64,000 nt of DNA. It comes from Buddleja alternifolia. Lineage: Eukaryota; Streptophyta; Magnoliopsida; Lamiales; Scrophulariaceae. The translations under genes were made by a program, and so were the position numbers. The notes beneath the pieces are model-generated. The model ran no database searches, was not told the DNA's origin, and was given only the letters and a program-made list of their open reading frames with translations. Of the stretch, positions 24,250-38,765 are shown piece by piece. Location: the NCBI GenBank assembly GCA_019426215.1, contig CM033393.1:26228591-26292590 (forward strand), written 5' to 3'. Numbering within the stretch: the stretch's first letter is position 1; the number at the start of each line of letters is the position of its first letter.

Positions 24250-25018
24250 TGTATCAAAAAGGATCAAATCCTCTTTGGAATTATCACAATTTATATTACT
24301 CTCGAGACTTTTGAGACTTTTTGAGCCTTTTTATTCCAAAATTCTCAAGAGTATGTGGACTTGTGATATGCCCGTAAGTTTCTACGATATGGTCTTAGGC
24401 TTTATTAAAAGATGGGCCTAAACGAAGGATGAATCAGTGAGCCAAAAATAAGAAGGAGACCCAAATGTTCGGAGGAGGCCTCATGAAAGAGGGCTCAAAG
24501 GAAGCCTAGAAGTCAGAGGAATAGCTGGGTAAATCACAAGGAAGCCAAGGGATAACTGGAAGAAATAATGGAAGGTATGGATCAAGAAGGATAACTAAAG
24601 AAGAGATAAGATTGGATAAGGATCAAATCGTATCCAATCTTACCTAATATTCCTCAAAGGAGGCGAGATTGAATCCTCACCTCCCCAAAAATGTGGAAGT
24701 GGCTGCCCACTCCCAACAAAAAAGAGAGAGAAATCGGCCACTAAGGCCTATAAATAGGAGAAATTCCATTCTTTGTAATTTTAGATTCACAATTAAAAGA
24801 AAAAGTGTATTGTTTCTGTGTTCTTCATTTCTTTGTAGAGAAAATTCAAGCATCAATAAAACGAAAATTTAAAGCGTCTCTTTTGTTAATTTTTATTCAA
24901 AGTTTGATATTTATTTTAGAAAATTATTCATCTTCCCTAAAAGTTAGATTTCTCATACATATATAAATAGAGTCGCGTTTTTAATTAGCACGACTTTCTT
25001 GGTGTAAAAACGAACCAC
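24250..25018 (+). repeat. Probable 3' LTR of the truncated Tat-like element
   Basis: Follows the post-pol 'ctctttttccctt...ggttttt...aatgaggca' block (24178-24245). It contains a TATA-like 'ctataaatagg' at about 24750 and ends around 'gactttcttggtgtaaaaacgaacca', resembling the 3' ends of Tat-type LTRs. With no partner LTR the borders are approximate. Confidence 0.4.
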
Positions 25019-26451
25019 ATCAAATCAGATAAAGTTCAAAAGGAATTTTTCAAACTCGGTAAAAATGAAACTATCTTGAACAATATTTTTTTGGCTCAAA
25101 GTCAATTTATTTACATCGTTATGTTTGATTATGTAAATAAACCCACATTAAAAAATATTAGTCTGAATCGAGTTCTGATCGAACTAGTCAGTTGTATGAC
25201 TGTTGAATTATATTTGTGCAATTATTGTAGATTTCAAGAAAATGACTAACCAAAAAAATAAATATTAAGTGTTTGATAAAAAGAATTTTTAATTTGAATT
25301 TTATTAGGCATTGATACAAGTAAATTTTTTGTCATTTTTTTTCGTCAAAGTACCGTTTTCTACAAAATAATTTTCTCTTTTGAGAGCCAAAGTGACACGT
25401 TTTTTTTTCAAACATGGAGAATAAGGGGGAAAGATGAAAAAGCCCCTATTGAAAGTGAATGTGTTTCACACGTATAATTGACTAGAAGAAAATTACCCAA
25501 AAATTGGATAAAATGACCAACGTGCTACAAGTTATGTAGACAAGGGACGAAAATGATAATTTTTGGACATTCCCGCGAAAGTGACACAAAACTTCATATA
25601 AATTACCACAAAAGTTAATAACCCGTTTATTGGTACAAATGTTATGTCATTAATAAAAAAGATATTAGTATTTCCTATAAAATGTGGATTGTTCAGTATT
25701 AATTGTTAAAGTTGGGCAATAATTCGGTAAAACCGCCCAAAGTGAACGTAACCAAATCGTTTTTTGTCAAACTATTATGCAAGTCGAGTTTAGATTTTTA
25801 AAGAAAATGGAATCCATCAAATTGAATTGGCAGTGGTTTTGGGCCAAATCGAACTACCATTATTACATATGTTTTAGTTTTGTTATTTGATAGCAGTTAA
25901 CTATTACCAAAGAGAAAAGGGAAAAGAAGGAATAAGACGATAAGTTTTTAAATTAATTTTTTGATTATGTTATTTGATATGTTTGCATTAATGTTTTTGT
26001 GATATTTACAATTTCTATCTATGTGAAATAACATTTTTTTTGTTTTTGTTTTTTTGGTACATTGTGTGAATAAACATTGTTAAGTTTAGTTAAATAATGA
26101 CAAAAAACTTAACACATTCTTGTTGATATCTTGAAATAAATATTTTTGATTTTGTTTGACTCGTTTTCTATTGTTAGTTACAAACTGCAAATTGACCGCA
26201 TCATTAGTTTTATTTTTCCAAATATTAGTCAAAGACTTATCTACTGAAAAATCGCACTTAGCAATTCAGTTTCAAGTTAACTTAAAAAAAAAAAGAAAAA
26301 AAGAAAAAATTGAAATCGCACCAAAAGCGCCCTAGAAGATTATGTTGAGGGGGGGGAGGGGTGGAGTTATTTTAAAATTTTGGTCTCGCCACCACTGGGC
26401 AGATATTTGTGAGAGAGAAGTCCCATAACCATTTCCGAAACAACGTTATCC

Positions 26452-26490
<39 letters not shown>

Positions 26491-26646
26491 AACGGCACAA
26501 GGAGAAAACAACATACATATGCTAAATTCTCAACACAGACACCCACAATTCTATCCAATCAAAACCCCAGAAACAGAAATTTAGACTCGAAATTAATTGT
26601 CTGTCGAAGAATTACAATCAGAGTTGCTTGATTAGATTTGATTAGA
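25019..26646. other. AT-rich intergenic DNA upstream of the UMP kinase gene
   Basis: No gene is supported. It contains a pure AT microsatellite at about 26456-26488 and the presumed promoter and 5' leader of the UMP kinase gene. Confidence 0.5.
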
Positions 26647-29916
<3,270 letters not shown>

Positions 29917-30202
29917 CTTGAACAAAATCTCTCTGTTTTCCAGTTCCATGGTTTTGCTAGCTATACCCTTATTCTTTAGGATAATAATATATCAATCAAA
30001 CATTTGCCTGCCATCTGCGGTTTTGGAACTTTGGAAGTCTTGATTTTGGTTTAAGGATTTATTTATTACGCGCGCTAAACTTAACTGGATTTCCTAATGT
30101 AAATAGGAGGAGGACATTTGAGAAAACTGTGTACACCTGAGGTTACAATTACTCTATTTTTAATATTAAATCTTTACATATATTATTGTCCATATATCCA
30201 TC

Positions 30203-30487
30203 CTATTTCAACTCTTTTACAATGGGCTGATGAAATAGGACCGCTATTGCATCTGTTTGATAGTTTTGAAAAAAACGAAGAAAAGCATGTACGTACGTAT
30301 TCACAACTGGTAGGTCGGGTATTGAGTTTCCATTCAAGTTCGCAGGAGTGGAGTTAGTTTGAGGAATATTATAAATTGATTGATTTTTAGGGAATCTCGG
30401 GGCGTGTATGATTGCGAGTATTATAGTCATGATGATGGTCCAATGTAAGATCAAAATACCAAGCTCATTATTATTTTCAGACGCCAT
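30203..30487 (-). CDS. Possible small secreted or membrane peptide gene
   Basis: A 94-residue minus-strand frame from an ATG in good context (accaaATGGC) at 30487. A TATA-like 'tatatatcc' lies about 95 bp upstream. Residues 10-28 are a hydrophobic segment (L-G-I-L-I-L-H-W-T-I-I-M...) that could be a signal anchor, followed by an Asn/Pro-rich stretch. The frame is open further upstream (to 30658) without features. No CLE, IDA or PIP-type C-terminal motif is seen. It lies downstream of and convergent with the UMP kinase gene. It may be chance. Confidence 0.3.
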   Translation of the reverse strand: MASENNNELGILILHWTIIMTIILAIIHAPRFPKNQSIYNIPQTNSTPANLNGNSIPDLPVVNTYVHAFLRFFQNYQTDAIAVLFHQPIVKELK

Positions 30488-31250
30488 TTGGTTAGTATAG
30501 TTATCATCAGTGAAAGCAGAAATAGTAGAGTTCCAATCCAGGAGTTTGGTGGATGGAGGATATATACTAATGTGACATGCATATTTGTAGAGACGAGACA
30601 AAATGTTATTGGCTACAAAATAGTTAACCAATGTTGAAACATGACTGAACAAGTTCAATTTCTTACTGAATCCAGATGATCAAAATTAAAATTAGCCTGA
30701 AAATAAATTATTGCCCGATCCACAGAATCATACGCGGTGAACAATGCAATCCTTATATCTATTAAAGTTAACTTCGATTTAGACCAAAACCGATGTAGAA
30801 AGAAAGTATACATAAATTTTGGGATTTTATTTTCCCATCCCAAAAATCCCTATCATCCTCAAACAAGAACACCTTTGCTAATCCTAACGCAGCTAGCTAC
30901 ACTACTAAAACTTGAACTAGTCAAATTACAACCACCTTATAAATTGCCAAGAAAGTCAAATTACAACCATGAAAATGACTATACTTTATTCAAAGGCAAA
31001 CCAATTTCAAGATTCAAACCTCTCAAGAAATTCCCTTTCGAAAGCGTTAATAATAAGTGGTGCAGTGCACATGAAATTTCTTTCTCATTTCCGCACTCAC
31101 TCTCTCCCCCCCTCTCTCTCTCTCTCTAGAAAATTATACAACTAAAAGACACCAAATATAATATAGGGTGTTAAATATATATATATATATATATATAATT
31201 AAATAATTAATAATGATAAAAAAAAGAAGACAATTATTGGGTAAATAAAA

Positions 31251-31967
31251 CTAAAAGTCAAAGAATGGGTTGAATAAGAGATCAGAAGAAGAAGAAGAAG
31301 GCGACACCATTGGAGCTGAAAACAAAGTGGATGGGCTCGGAATGAACATGTTGTTGTTGTTGTAGTAATTGTTGTACCCCATCATCATTAATGGGTCCAC
31401 CGCCGGCGAGAAGAATCCCGGCGATATTGGCGGCAGGCTCGCCGGCGCCGGCGATAGTATTCCGGGAACTCTGCCCACTTCCACCTGATCACTTTCTTCA
31501 AGCAAAACACCCATCATGTCGTCATTATGACTATTATTATCATCATAATAATTATTAAAGCCCATGATTTCTCTGTCCTTCTTACAAGGGCTTGTTTTCT
31601 CTATGGAAGCCAATCTGGCCGCCGGAGATACGTCTCCGCCGCCTCCGGTAGAGGAGGAAGTGGTGGTGGTGGTGTTTCCGGTGAGGCGTTGCACCAGGTT
31701 CATGAAATCGCTGACGGTGGTGTGGATGACTTTTGGTGACACCGAGTAGATTATGACAGGCTGTCGCTCCTCAGACGGGTGAGGCGGCGGAGCTTCTGGT
31801 TGTGGAGGGTGGTGCTGGTGAGGCGGCGGCGCAACTGGTGGCTTTCTGATCTTGTAGGAGTCTTTGTTGACTTTCAGCGCTGTGGGACGTGGGCCCTGCA
31901 GCTCTTTCCTGGGTGAGGGCCTGCCGTCTCCTCCGCCGCCGCCAGAAAATAACTCCGGAAAGTTCAT
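31251..31967 (-). CDS. VQ-motif protein, MKS1-like
   Basis: An intronless 238-residue frame, as usual for VQ genes. The VQ core F-M-N-L-V-Q-R-L-T-G lies at residues 88-97. Upstream is the G-P-R-P-T-A-L-K-V-N-K-D-S-Y-K-I block and I-I-Y-S-V-S-P-K-V, typical of the MKS1/VQ21 group. Downstream are D-V-S-P-A-A-R-L-A-S and several S-P sites, potential MAP-kinase targets. VQ proteins act in the nucleus as partners of WRKY factors; MKS1 links MPK4 to WRKY33 in defence signalling. It is rich in Pro, His and Asn runs. Orthology to MKS1 is inferred from motif order. Confidence 0.9.
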   Translation of the reverse strand: MNFPELFSGGGGGDGRPSPRKELQGPRPTALKVNKDSYKIRKPPVAPPPHQHHPPQPEAPPPHPSEERQPVIIYSVSPKVIHTTVSDFMNLVQRLTGNTTTTTSSSTGGGGDVSPAARLASIEKTSPCKKDREIMGFNNYYDDNNSHNDDMMGVLLEESDQVEVGRVPGILSPAPASLPPISPGFFSPAVDPLMMMGYNNYYNNNNMFIPSPSTLFSAPMVSPSSSSSDLLFNPFFDF

Positions 31968-31989
31968 AAGGAACGTGGATGATGGTGGA

Positions 31990-32100
31990 TACCTATCTAT
32001 CTATCTATATATCTATCTATATCTGTCTTTAATGGCTTAAAAGGGTGATTAATTAGTAGTGACAGTGGTGATTTTAGAGTCTAGAGAGAGAGAGAGAAAA
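31990..32100. repeat. Microsatellites in the VQ-gene leader
   Basis: CTAT/TATC repeats (about 31990-32025) and a GA run (about 32083-32097) lie within 150 bp upstream of the VQ start codon, probably in the promoter or 5' leader. Confidence 0.8.
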
Positions 32101-32159
32101 CGTGTGAAGTGGCTGGCTGCGGCCTAATAAATTACAATAATCAAAAGGAAAAGTGTTAC

Positions 32160-32343
32160 TGTATAGTGCATACTTACATACACAGGATATGATTCTCTAG
32201 CAACTTTGTCACCGGCCCAGTACATGAATTTCTATAAGAGAAAAATCCATTTACCCCCCTGGGATTGCTCTAATTATTCAAAAGTCCCCCTTGTGATACA
32301 AAAATTCACAGAACACCCCCCTATGAAAAAAATAAAGGTACAA
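32160..32343 (+). repeat. 184-bp direct repeat, copy A
   Basis: Nearly identical (182 of 184 positions by eye) to 35069-35252. It covers 68 bp of DNA flanking the MULE, the 10-bp target duplication, and the first 106 bp of the MULE. Confidence 0.9.
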
Positions 32344-33449
32344 TTTAACACCCTACGAGCCTCACTCGCGCGTAGTGCGACTGGTTGGTTATAATTTTTT
32401 TGACCTTTTTGGACAGTTTTATCCCTGCTTAACAACCATTGAATCAAATAAGAAAAAATCGACGGTCCAGATTAATATTTATATATTGTTTAAATTTAAT
32501 TAATCACATCCATAGGTCTAAAAGATATTAACGATCCATATTAAATATATTATATTTAATTTAATTATTTTATTTAAAAACAAATTTTATATATAAATAT
32601 ATACTTTTTAATTTATAATTTATAAAGATATATTAATAATATATATACACATAAGTATATGTATGTGTACCTGCAACATGGCTACCACCCCCACACGGCC
32701 ACACCACAACTCATCCTCACGCTGCCGGGCCGCCGTCGCACCTTTACCAAATAAAAAATGCCATCGTAGTCCTTCTGCAAATCGAAGTCCGTCGTCGTCG
32801 CCGTCCTCCTGCAAATCGAAGCTCGTCTCCGCCGCCGCCCTTCTACAAATCGATTTCCAGAAGGACCAGTGATAAATGATGGAACAAAAGGACCATGTTA
32901 TATAAATACAACATGATTTCAATTTGCAAGCTGGAGATTTGGCGTGGATGGCAGTGGCTTTACACAGTGAAGTCGGCGGTGGCACGGCTGCAAAGGTTGG
33001 GGAGGTGCGTAGCCAATGTAAAAATTATGGTGATGGTGGTGGTTTTTTGTTACAGGTATATATATATACATAATTTATATTTTTTAAATATATTTTCATA
33101 AATTAAATTCAAAAGTATAGGTTTTTGGTGGTGGAGGTGTAGAGATAAAAAAATTAGGGTTAGGGTTTTAGTTTTGGGGAAGAAGAAGATGATTGGGGAA
33201 GAAGATTAGAAAAAAACAAAAGAAAATAAAAAATTAAAATTAAAGTAATTATAAAATAAAAGAAAATAAATATGGTGTAAATAATGACAAAGTGTAGGGC
33301 CATTTTTGTCTTCACATTAAAATTGTAGGCAAAATTAGTCGATGGAGGCAGTGAGTAACTTTATTTTTTCATAGGGCTGTGAATTTTTGTATCACGGGGG
33401 GCTTTTGAAGAATAAGGCCTATCACAGGGGGGTACATAGGAATTTACTC
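32238..33449. mobile_element. Non-autonomous Mutator-like element, 1.2 kb
   Basis: Long inverted ends of about 110 bp (left from GAGAAAAATCC..., right ending in ...GGAATTTACTC) share the 'taccccc', 'tgtgatacaaaaattcacag' and 'atgaaaaa' words. They are flanked by a perfect 10-bp duplication ATTTCTATAA (32228-32237 and 33450-33459). There is no transposase. The interior has a GC-rich patch (about 32690-32870) unlike its surroundings, which may be captured host sequence. Confidence 0.85.
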
Positions 33450-34740
33450 ATTTCTATAATAATTTGACAACTAAATAAATAAATTTGTTACTGTTAGGAT
33501 TATGCCCTCAGATGTCATAGATGATAGAATGATAGGACATCTATCTTGTAATTGACTTGTTTCGATATTATTAATAAAGACGTTATTTAGTTTTCACTTA
33601 AATCTTATCTGCATCTATAAGTAGTGTAAAACGTTTTGTCCGTGTTTTTAGTGCGATCCCTCTACTTCCTATGGGATAGGAAGAGTGACACTAGAGAGAT
33701 CGATCTTGATTACTAAAAACAAGTTCGCAAGTAAAGTAAAGTCTTTAATGGACAAATAAAGACTTAGAACACTTGTACAATCTTATCTCTGACATGGGAG
33801 TGCCTGTCTGGTACCATGGGATGGTTAGAGATTAAGATTGTAGGCACATCAGTGGAACTGATATGCTCGAACACGATTCGCATCGGTTCTGTTACATGGG
33901 TTTTCGCTCTGTGGCTGCGAATGACAGAACTGATTATGCGTAATAGGTGTAAGTGAACCTTTGACCTGAAACATCATGCTGAAAATGCATTTGTGACGTC
34001 AAGTATTTCATTAGAGTAGTTAGACCCAATTCACCCGTTGGTAGGGTCGACCTCGAAATGATGCTTGATGGGCAAATGGTAGTCTTAGCTGATATCTAAA
34101 TGAGATTTGTTCTCTCATAAGTGAGTGGGAAAGTACCCTATGTGATTATAAATAAATAGAGATCAAAATTTTTGGCCAAAGTATAAAGAAACGATTGTGC
34201 TAGGCACTAAATCGATCTCAATGATCTCGTATTATTATAATTAATACATATGGTCAAGTCCAGTGAGTTTGACATAACCATGACTCTCACTTGACTGTGG
34301 TACACGAACAAACAGTTTATACTTACACGACATTTACGATTGGAAGATTGCGGAATGATCCTATCATTCGTTTTTGTTTGGGTTACGAAGTGGGCCACGT
34401 GACTGGCTAGGTGTTACCCACTTCTTTTAGTTTTCCCTCATTGCCAAACGAAATGAACCTAAAGAGTCGCGCTAAAGGATTGATAAAGAAAAATGAAAAA
34501 AGAGTTTCTATTTTTCTTCTAGGAGTTTTAATTTATTGGATAAATTAAATAATTAATTGTTCATTTGATGAAATAATTAATTATAAGGGTACGATTAATT
34601 ATTAATTAATTTCCTTGAAAAACCGGAACCGGCCATCAAACAGGTCCGGTTATGCAAAAAAACCGTTCAGGGGTCAAAACCGGTCAGAACCGGTCAAAAC
34701 CGATTGAACCGAACAATTTTGAAAATAATAAAATTCAACC

Positions 34741-34830
34741 TTTTAAATTCTAAAAATCTGAAATTGACCCCTTTAAATTCTAAAAATCTGAAATTGACCC
34801 CTTTAAAATCTAAAAATATGCAATTGGCCC
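34741..34830. repeat. 30-bp tandem repeat, three units
   Basis: Units of 'ttaaattctaaaaatctgaa...gacccc' at 34741-34770, 34771-34800 and 34801-34830. The third is diverged. It lies inside the solo LTR. Confidence 0.85.
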
Positions 34831-35068
34831 CCCAAAATATAGGAAATACATTTTTTTTTCATATTTGCATATATATATATATATATAGGAAATACATAAA
34901 TTTTTTTCATATTTTCATATTTTATATATTTAATAGTATATTAATTATTATTTATTGCATAATTATGACGTCACCGGTTCGACCCCGTTTGACCCGACGG
35001 TTGAACCGGTGGCCCGTGACCCAGTCACTTTTCCGGTACGCTGTCCGGTCCAGTTTTCAGAACACTGT

Positions 35069-35252
35069 TGTATAGTGCATACTTACATACACAGGATATG
35101 ATTCTCTAGCAACTTTGTCACCGGCCCAGTACATGAATTTCTATAAGAGAAAAATCCATTTACCCCCCTGGGATTGCTCTAATTATTCAAAAGTCCCCCC
35201 TGTGATACAAAAATTCACAGAACACCCCCCTGTGAAAAAAATAAAGGTACAA
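35069..35252 (+). repeat. 184-bp direct repeat, copy B
   Basis: A copy of 32160-32343 embedded in the solo LTR. It stops inside the MULE terminal repeat, and no right MULE end accompanies it. Confidence 0.9.
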
Positions 35253-35906
35253 AAATATATTAATGAATTAATTTATCTAATTAATTTGGTCATTTAATTA
35301 ATTTATTTATTTATTAGATATAATAAAGTATTAATTGAATAAGAAATTAATTAAAACAAAAGGAATCCCGGGGCTTAAAATAGCGTCCAAGAGGGCGCCT
35401 ATTAAGGCCTCAATGGGCGTCCATGTGTTGCCTTAATTTACTTGGGCTCTTTTGTTTTGACTTGTTCAATAAGTCATAAGGTATATAAGGACTCTTTGAC
35501 TTTGAACAAGTAGCATAACTTTCATAACTCTCCTAGAAAGAAAGAAGAAAAATATTCCTCCCCTCTCTAATACCCTAGCCGTCGCCCCTTTAGAGAATCA
35601 AGTGGGAATTTTTCGTTTGTCGATCCATGCGTGACAATTTAGAGACGACCTATTTTCGTTGTTCGGATCAAGTTCAAGATTTGAAGATTAAACAAAGGAT
35701 TGAAGACTTAAAAGCTTCAAGTTTTCGACTTTTGGAGGAAGAAGAGAATTCTCCATCAACTTCGTTCAACGGGTAAGTAAGTACTCATTAATTGTATCGA
35801 TCAATTTGAATATACGATCATTGAATCAAACTTTGGGTTTTAAAATAAATTTTTTAAAATTCCTTCCGCTGCGTTTATGTTATTTTTCGTGAAACCCAAT
35901 AGTTAC

Positions 35907-36851
35907 TACTGTGGACTAGTATGATAACTTATGCGGATTAAATAATCAAACGCTTACAAGATGTTGAATTTTTCTGTAAGGTTTTATTTACCCATATTAT
36001 ATAATCAAAAGCTTATAAAAAGATTTTCTAATATAGGGTAAATAAATAAAAATCCCCTAAGTTAAACTTTTATATCCAAAAAACCTATGATAATATTTTT
36101 TAATGAAAAATTCATTCCACCAACTTTAATTAAAAAATCCCAACATTTAGGGCTAATAAATTTATGGGCTTAATCGCCCTGACCCTTTAAGACTTAATCA
36201 ATTGTACAATTTTATAGAAATTTATTTTTTAGAACTTTTATATCTGATGTAGGCCCTAAATTTCCTTCGAAATATCAAAATTTCTACCGACATTTTGGAT
36301 TTCCGAGGGTCTCGAAACGAATGATTCACGACACTTGGAGAAGTCTCGATTGAGGCTCTGATTAGGTAGGTGACTCTTAGCTTCGTCTGAAGTAGCGCTC
36401 GCTTGGGGCATATATTGAGCTACCCTCCTCGATGCTCATGGTATGCCTTGCACTTTTAGACCAACCCTTGGTGGAGGCTCCTTCACATTGATAAAGTCAT
36501 GCTCAACAAACATTTTTCACGGGGGTGACGTATTTTCCTTCCAAAGGGGTCATGTCTAATTCGGTTAAAGGTAGGGACCTTCGCTGGGTTCTTCCAAAAA
36601 TTGGGCTCGGCGTTCTGAACTTGAAGCCTAAGCAAAAATATCTCTCCTCAATCCAAGGATAGGTTCCAAGATCTCCCTTTGATATCTCAATCACAGGCTT
36701 GACTGAATGTGGGTGTCTCAAAGGGTTGGGATTGGTCCTCAGCTTCTTACCCCGGTGTTTCTAGAACAACACTTTTTGCCTCAAGTCTTATATGGTGAAA
36801 AAGGTTGTCCTCAAGATCCATTGAAGTTCTCACATACGCGCCAAATGATAC
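35907..36851 (-). mobile_element. Internal remnant of a minus-strand Tat-like gypsy element
   Basis: Next to the inverted-end element, the minus strand reads TTTGGCGCGTATGTGAG (about 36844 downward), like a Tat-type primer-binding site. Degraded leader or gag-like DNA follows down to about 36200; no intact gag motif is found. With 37980-38510 as the LTR, this forms a broken minus-strand element. 35907-36200 is plain AT-rich DNA. Confidence 0.45.
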
Positions 36852-37979
36852 TGTAGACATAGGAATTTTACACCCAATTAAATAATGACAAGTGAAAAAT
36901 ATGATATTAATTATCAATTTAAGTCTTTTAATTTATATGTTGGGATTTATCAAATTTAATTCCAACTTTACAAATTTTTATATCTGTAAACAAATTTTTA
37001 TATCTGTAAATAATTTACAAATTTTTATATCTGTAAACAAAAACACAAAAATGGTGACAAATGAATTTATATTAATTAAAATAAAGAATTGGAGTACAAT
37101 CCCTAATCTAAACCTCTGATTCTTCCTTCAAGAACTTTGAGTTGAATATTGGAGCAGAAATCACTTCTTTGATCTTCTCCAATGTTGATTTGAATATTTA
37201 TAACGTTAATGCGAGGGCTCGACAGCTTAATCTCGAATCAAACGAAGTAAATGATTTGGGAGAGTTGAAAGCTTCAAGGTCGACTCGTCACTTTGATCTT
37301 CCTTCAACTTGATTTGGACTTCTATAACGTTTATTCGAGGGTTTAGCACCTTATTCTCGGATTAAACGATATAATTCGATGAATTTCGCCAAGAATACCT
37401 TGAATTTGAAAAACTTGTAGAGAGAATTTGGGAACTTCTCTTGTCTTCTCTAGCTTCAATTTATTTGTGTCTCCATTATGAGATCCCAAGTACCCTATTT
37501 ATAGGTGTAGGATGAAGAAGCCACAAATTCTTTAAACACCTTTGATAATTATCTCTTAATTTTGTATTTATTAAGAGATAGATATTAATTACTTTTGAGC
37601 CATTTGATTGGCTAATATTTGATGAGGATAAATTTAATAGATATTATCTCTTTAATATCTTTATTTAATTTAAAGAGATAAATACCAATTAATTTGGAAC
37701 CTTTTGATTGGCTAACATATCCACTTGGCGCAGTGTGATTGGTTATTGACTTTTCAACTGCAAGACATAATTTGATTGGCTGGAGCACCTCAATTTGACA
37801 CGTGGCGCGATTTGATTTGCCAATAAAATAAATATTAAAATATCAATTAAATCAATTATTTAATTTTGGAATTAAATTTGATAAATCCCAACATATAAAT
37901 TAAAAGACTTAAATTGATAATTAATATCATATTTTTCACTTGTCATTATTTAATTGGGTGTAAAATTCCTATGTCTACA
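36852..37979 (-). mobile_element. LTR-like element with 114-bp perfect terminal inverted repeats
   Basis: Starts TGTAGACATAGG at 36852 and ends CCTATGTCTACA at 37979, flanked by a perfect 5-bp duplication GATAC (36847-36851, 37980-37984). The outer 114 bp (36852-36965) are the exact reverse complement of the other end. Read on the minus strand, a TATA box (CTATAAATAGG, about 37500) and a leader-like region follow, as in an LTR. Two imperfect direct copies of about 70 bp lie at 37192-37260 and 37311-37382. The TG...CA ends and 5-bp duplication say solo LTR; the long inverted ends are more like a foldback element. Confidence 0.75.
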
Positions 37980-38510
37980 GATACTACTCAAAATCGATTA
38001 CAAAGCCAAAGACAAAGATATAATAATAATTACAATCTCGATACATCTGCAATAAACCAGAAAGATTTCGGGGAGCAACGTCGTGTAGATGAGGTGAATA
38101 TAGTGAATGGTGTATGAGTCCTCCACAAGAGACAATCATATGATATTTATAGGTTTAATGTTACATCATGTTGTCCTTGAACGTACAAATGAGATCATCC
38201 AAGTAAGCCATGTGTCCCACAATAAATGGAGGTAACATACTCTGGAGTCTGGAGTCAACCTGGTCGAGCCATTCTAGCTTGATGGGTCGGTTCTCCATGA
38301 TAAGGGGTTAAACCGAGTCAAGTCATATCCTAACCCACACCAAGGACAATTTTGTAAATTATAACAAGACATTTGGGTCAATACCATATACTAATCACAT
38401 GACATCTCACGAAATCGATGAGCCAACTTCCGGGCTAGAATTTCCAATTCAATTCCATCCTCGGCCCCTGTCAAAACGATCTCCGAACCCCAAACGGCTA
38501 AATGGGCGAT
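37980..38510 (-). repeat. LTR remnant of a minus-strand Tat-like gypsy element
   Basis: On the minus strand a TATA-like 'cctataaatatc' (about 38140) is followed by a leader. It runs to ...GAGTAGTATC at 37980, where the inverted-end element interrupts it just before the primer-site-like DNA. The outer border is approximate. Confidence 0.4.
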
Positions 38511-38614
38511 AATTTCGAACAAACGACGCCACTGTGTCTACATACATCGCGTGCACGTTAGCCCTCCATTTAACAATCGCCACGTCATCCTACTGCCACC
38601 TCCTCTCTCTGGCT

Positions 38615-38622
38615 ATTCCCCG
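38615..38622 (+). promoter_or_regulatory. Possible E2F site upstream of the ATXR5/6-like gene
   Basis: ATTCCCCG fits the degenerate plant E2F consensus WTTSSCSS, 144 bp before the start codon. Arabidopsis ATXR5 and ATXR6 act during S phase, so an E2F site is plausible, but an 8-bp degenerate match is weak evidence. Confidence 0.25.
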
Positions 38623-38765
38623 CGACTCCGCCTCCCTCCCCCCCTTCTTACAACCTCTCTTGTGCTACTGAACAAAATCAAAATCAACAAAATAATAATA
38701 ATAATCCAGCAATTCTAATTCCGAATTAGCCCCTGAACAACCAATTTAATTCCAACCCCACCCGT

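Larger units (their letters stand above)
21327..25018 (+). mobile_element. Truncated Tat-like Ty3/gypsy element
   Basis: Plus-strand remains of gag C-terminus (about 21370-21604), protease (about 21925-22390), RT (about 22480-23505) and a few RNase H codons near 23670-23720. Then come a non-coding post-pol region and a probable 3' LTR ending near 25018. The 5' LTR and most of gag are missing; the sequence starts at the end of the DUF1985 pseudogene. Integrase and the second RNase H are absent. Stops interrupt protease and RT. Confidence 0.8.
33492..35901 (+). mobile_element. Solo LTR, 2.4 kb, with internal insertions
   Basis: Starts TGTTAGGATTATGCCC at 33492 and ends ...GAAACCCAATA at 35901, with a perfect GTTAC duplication (33487-33491, 35902-35906). 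A TATA box (about 35481) and the T/C-rich 3' end give plus orientation. The last base pair is TA where LTRs normally end CA. Inside are a GGTT/AACC-rich segment (about 34616-35066), a 30-bp minisatellite, and the 184-bp repeat copy B, so the original LTR was shorter. Confidence 0.8.

Noticed and set aside
30655..30843. 62-residue minus-strand frame next to the candidate peptide gene
   Set aside because: It has no motif and ends at a sequence that could be either a stop or a splice donor. It cannot be linked to the downstream frame with confidence.
36852..37979. Possible CRISPR-like or tRNA-related inverted structure
   Set aside because: The repeat is a single pair of long inverted ends with a target duplication in plant DNA, so it is a mobile element.
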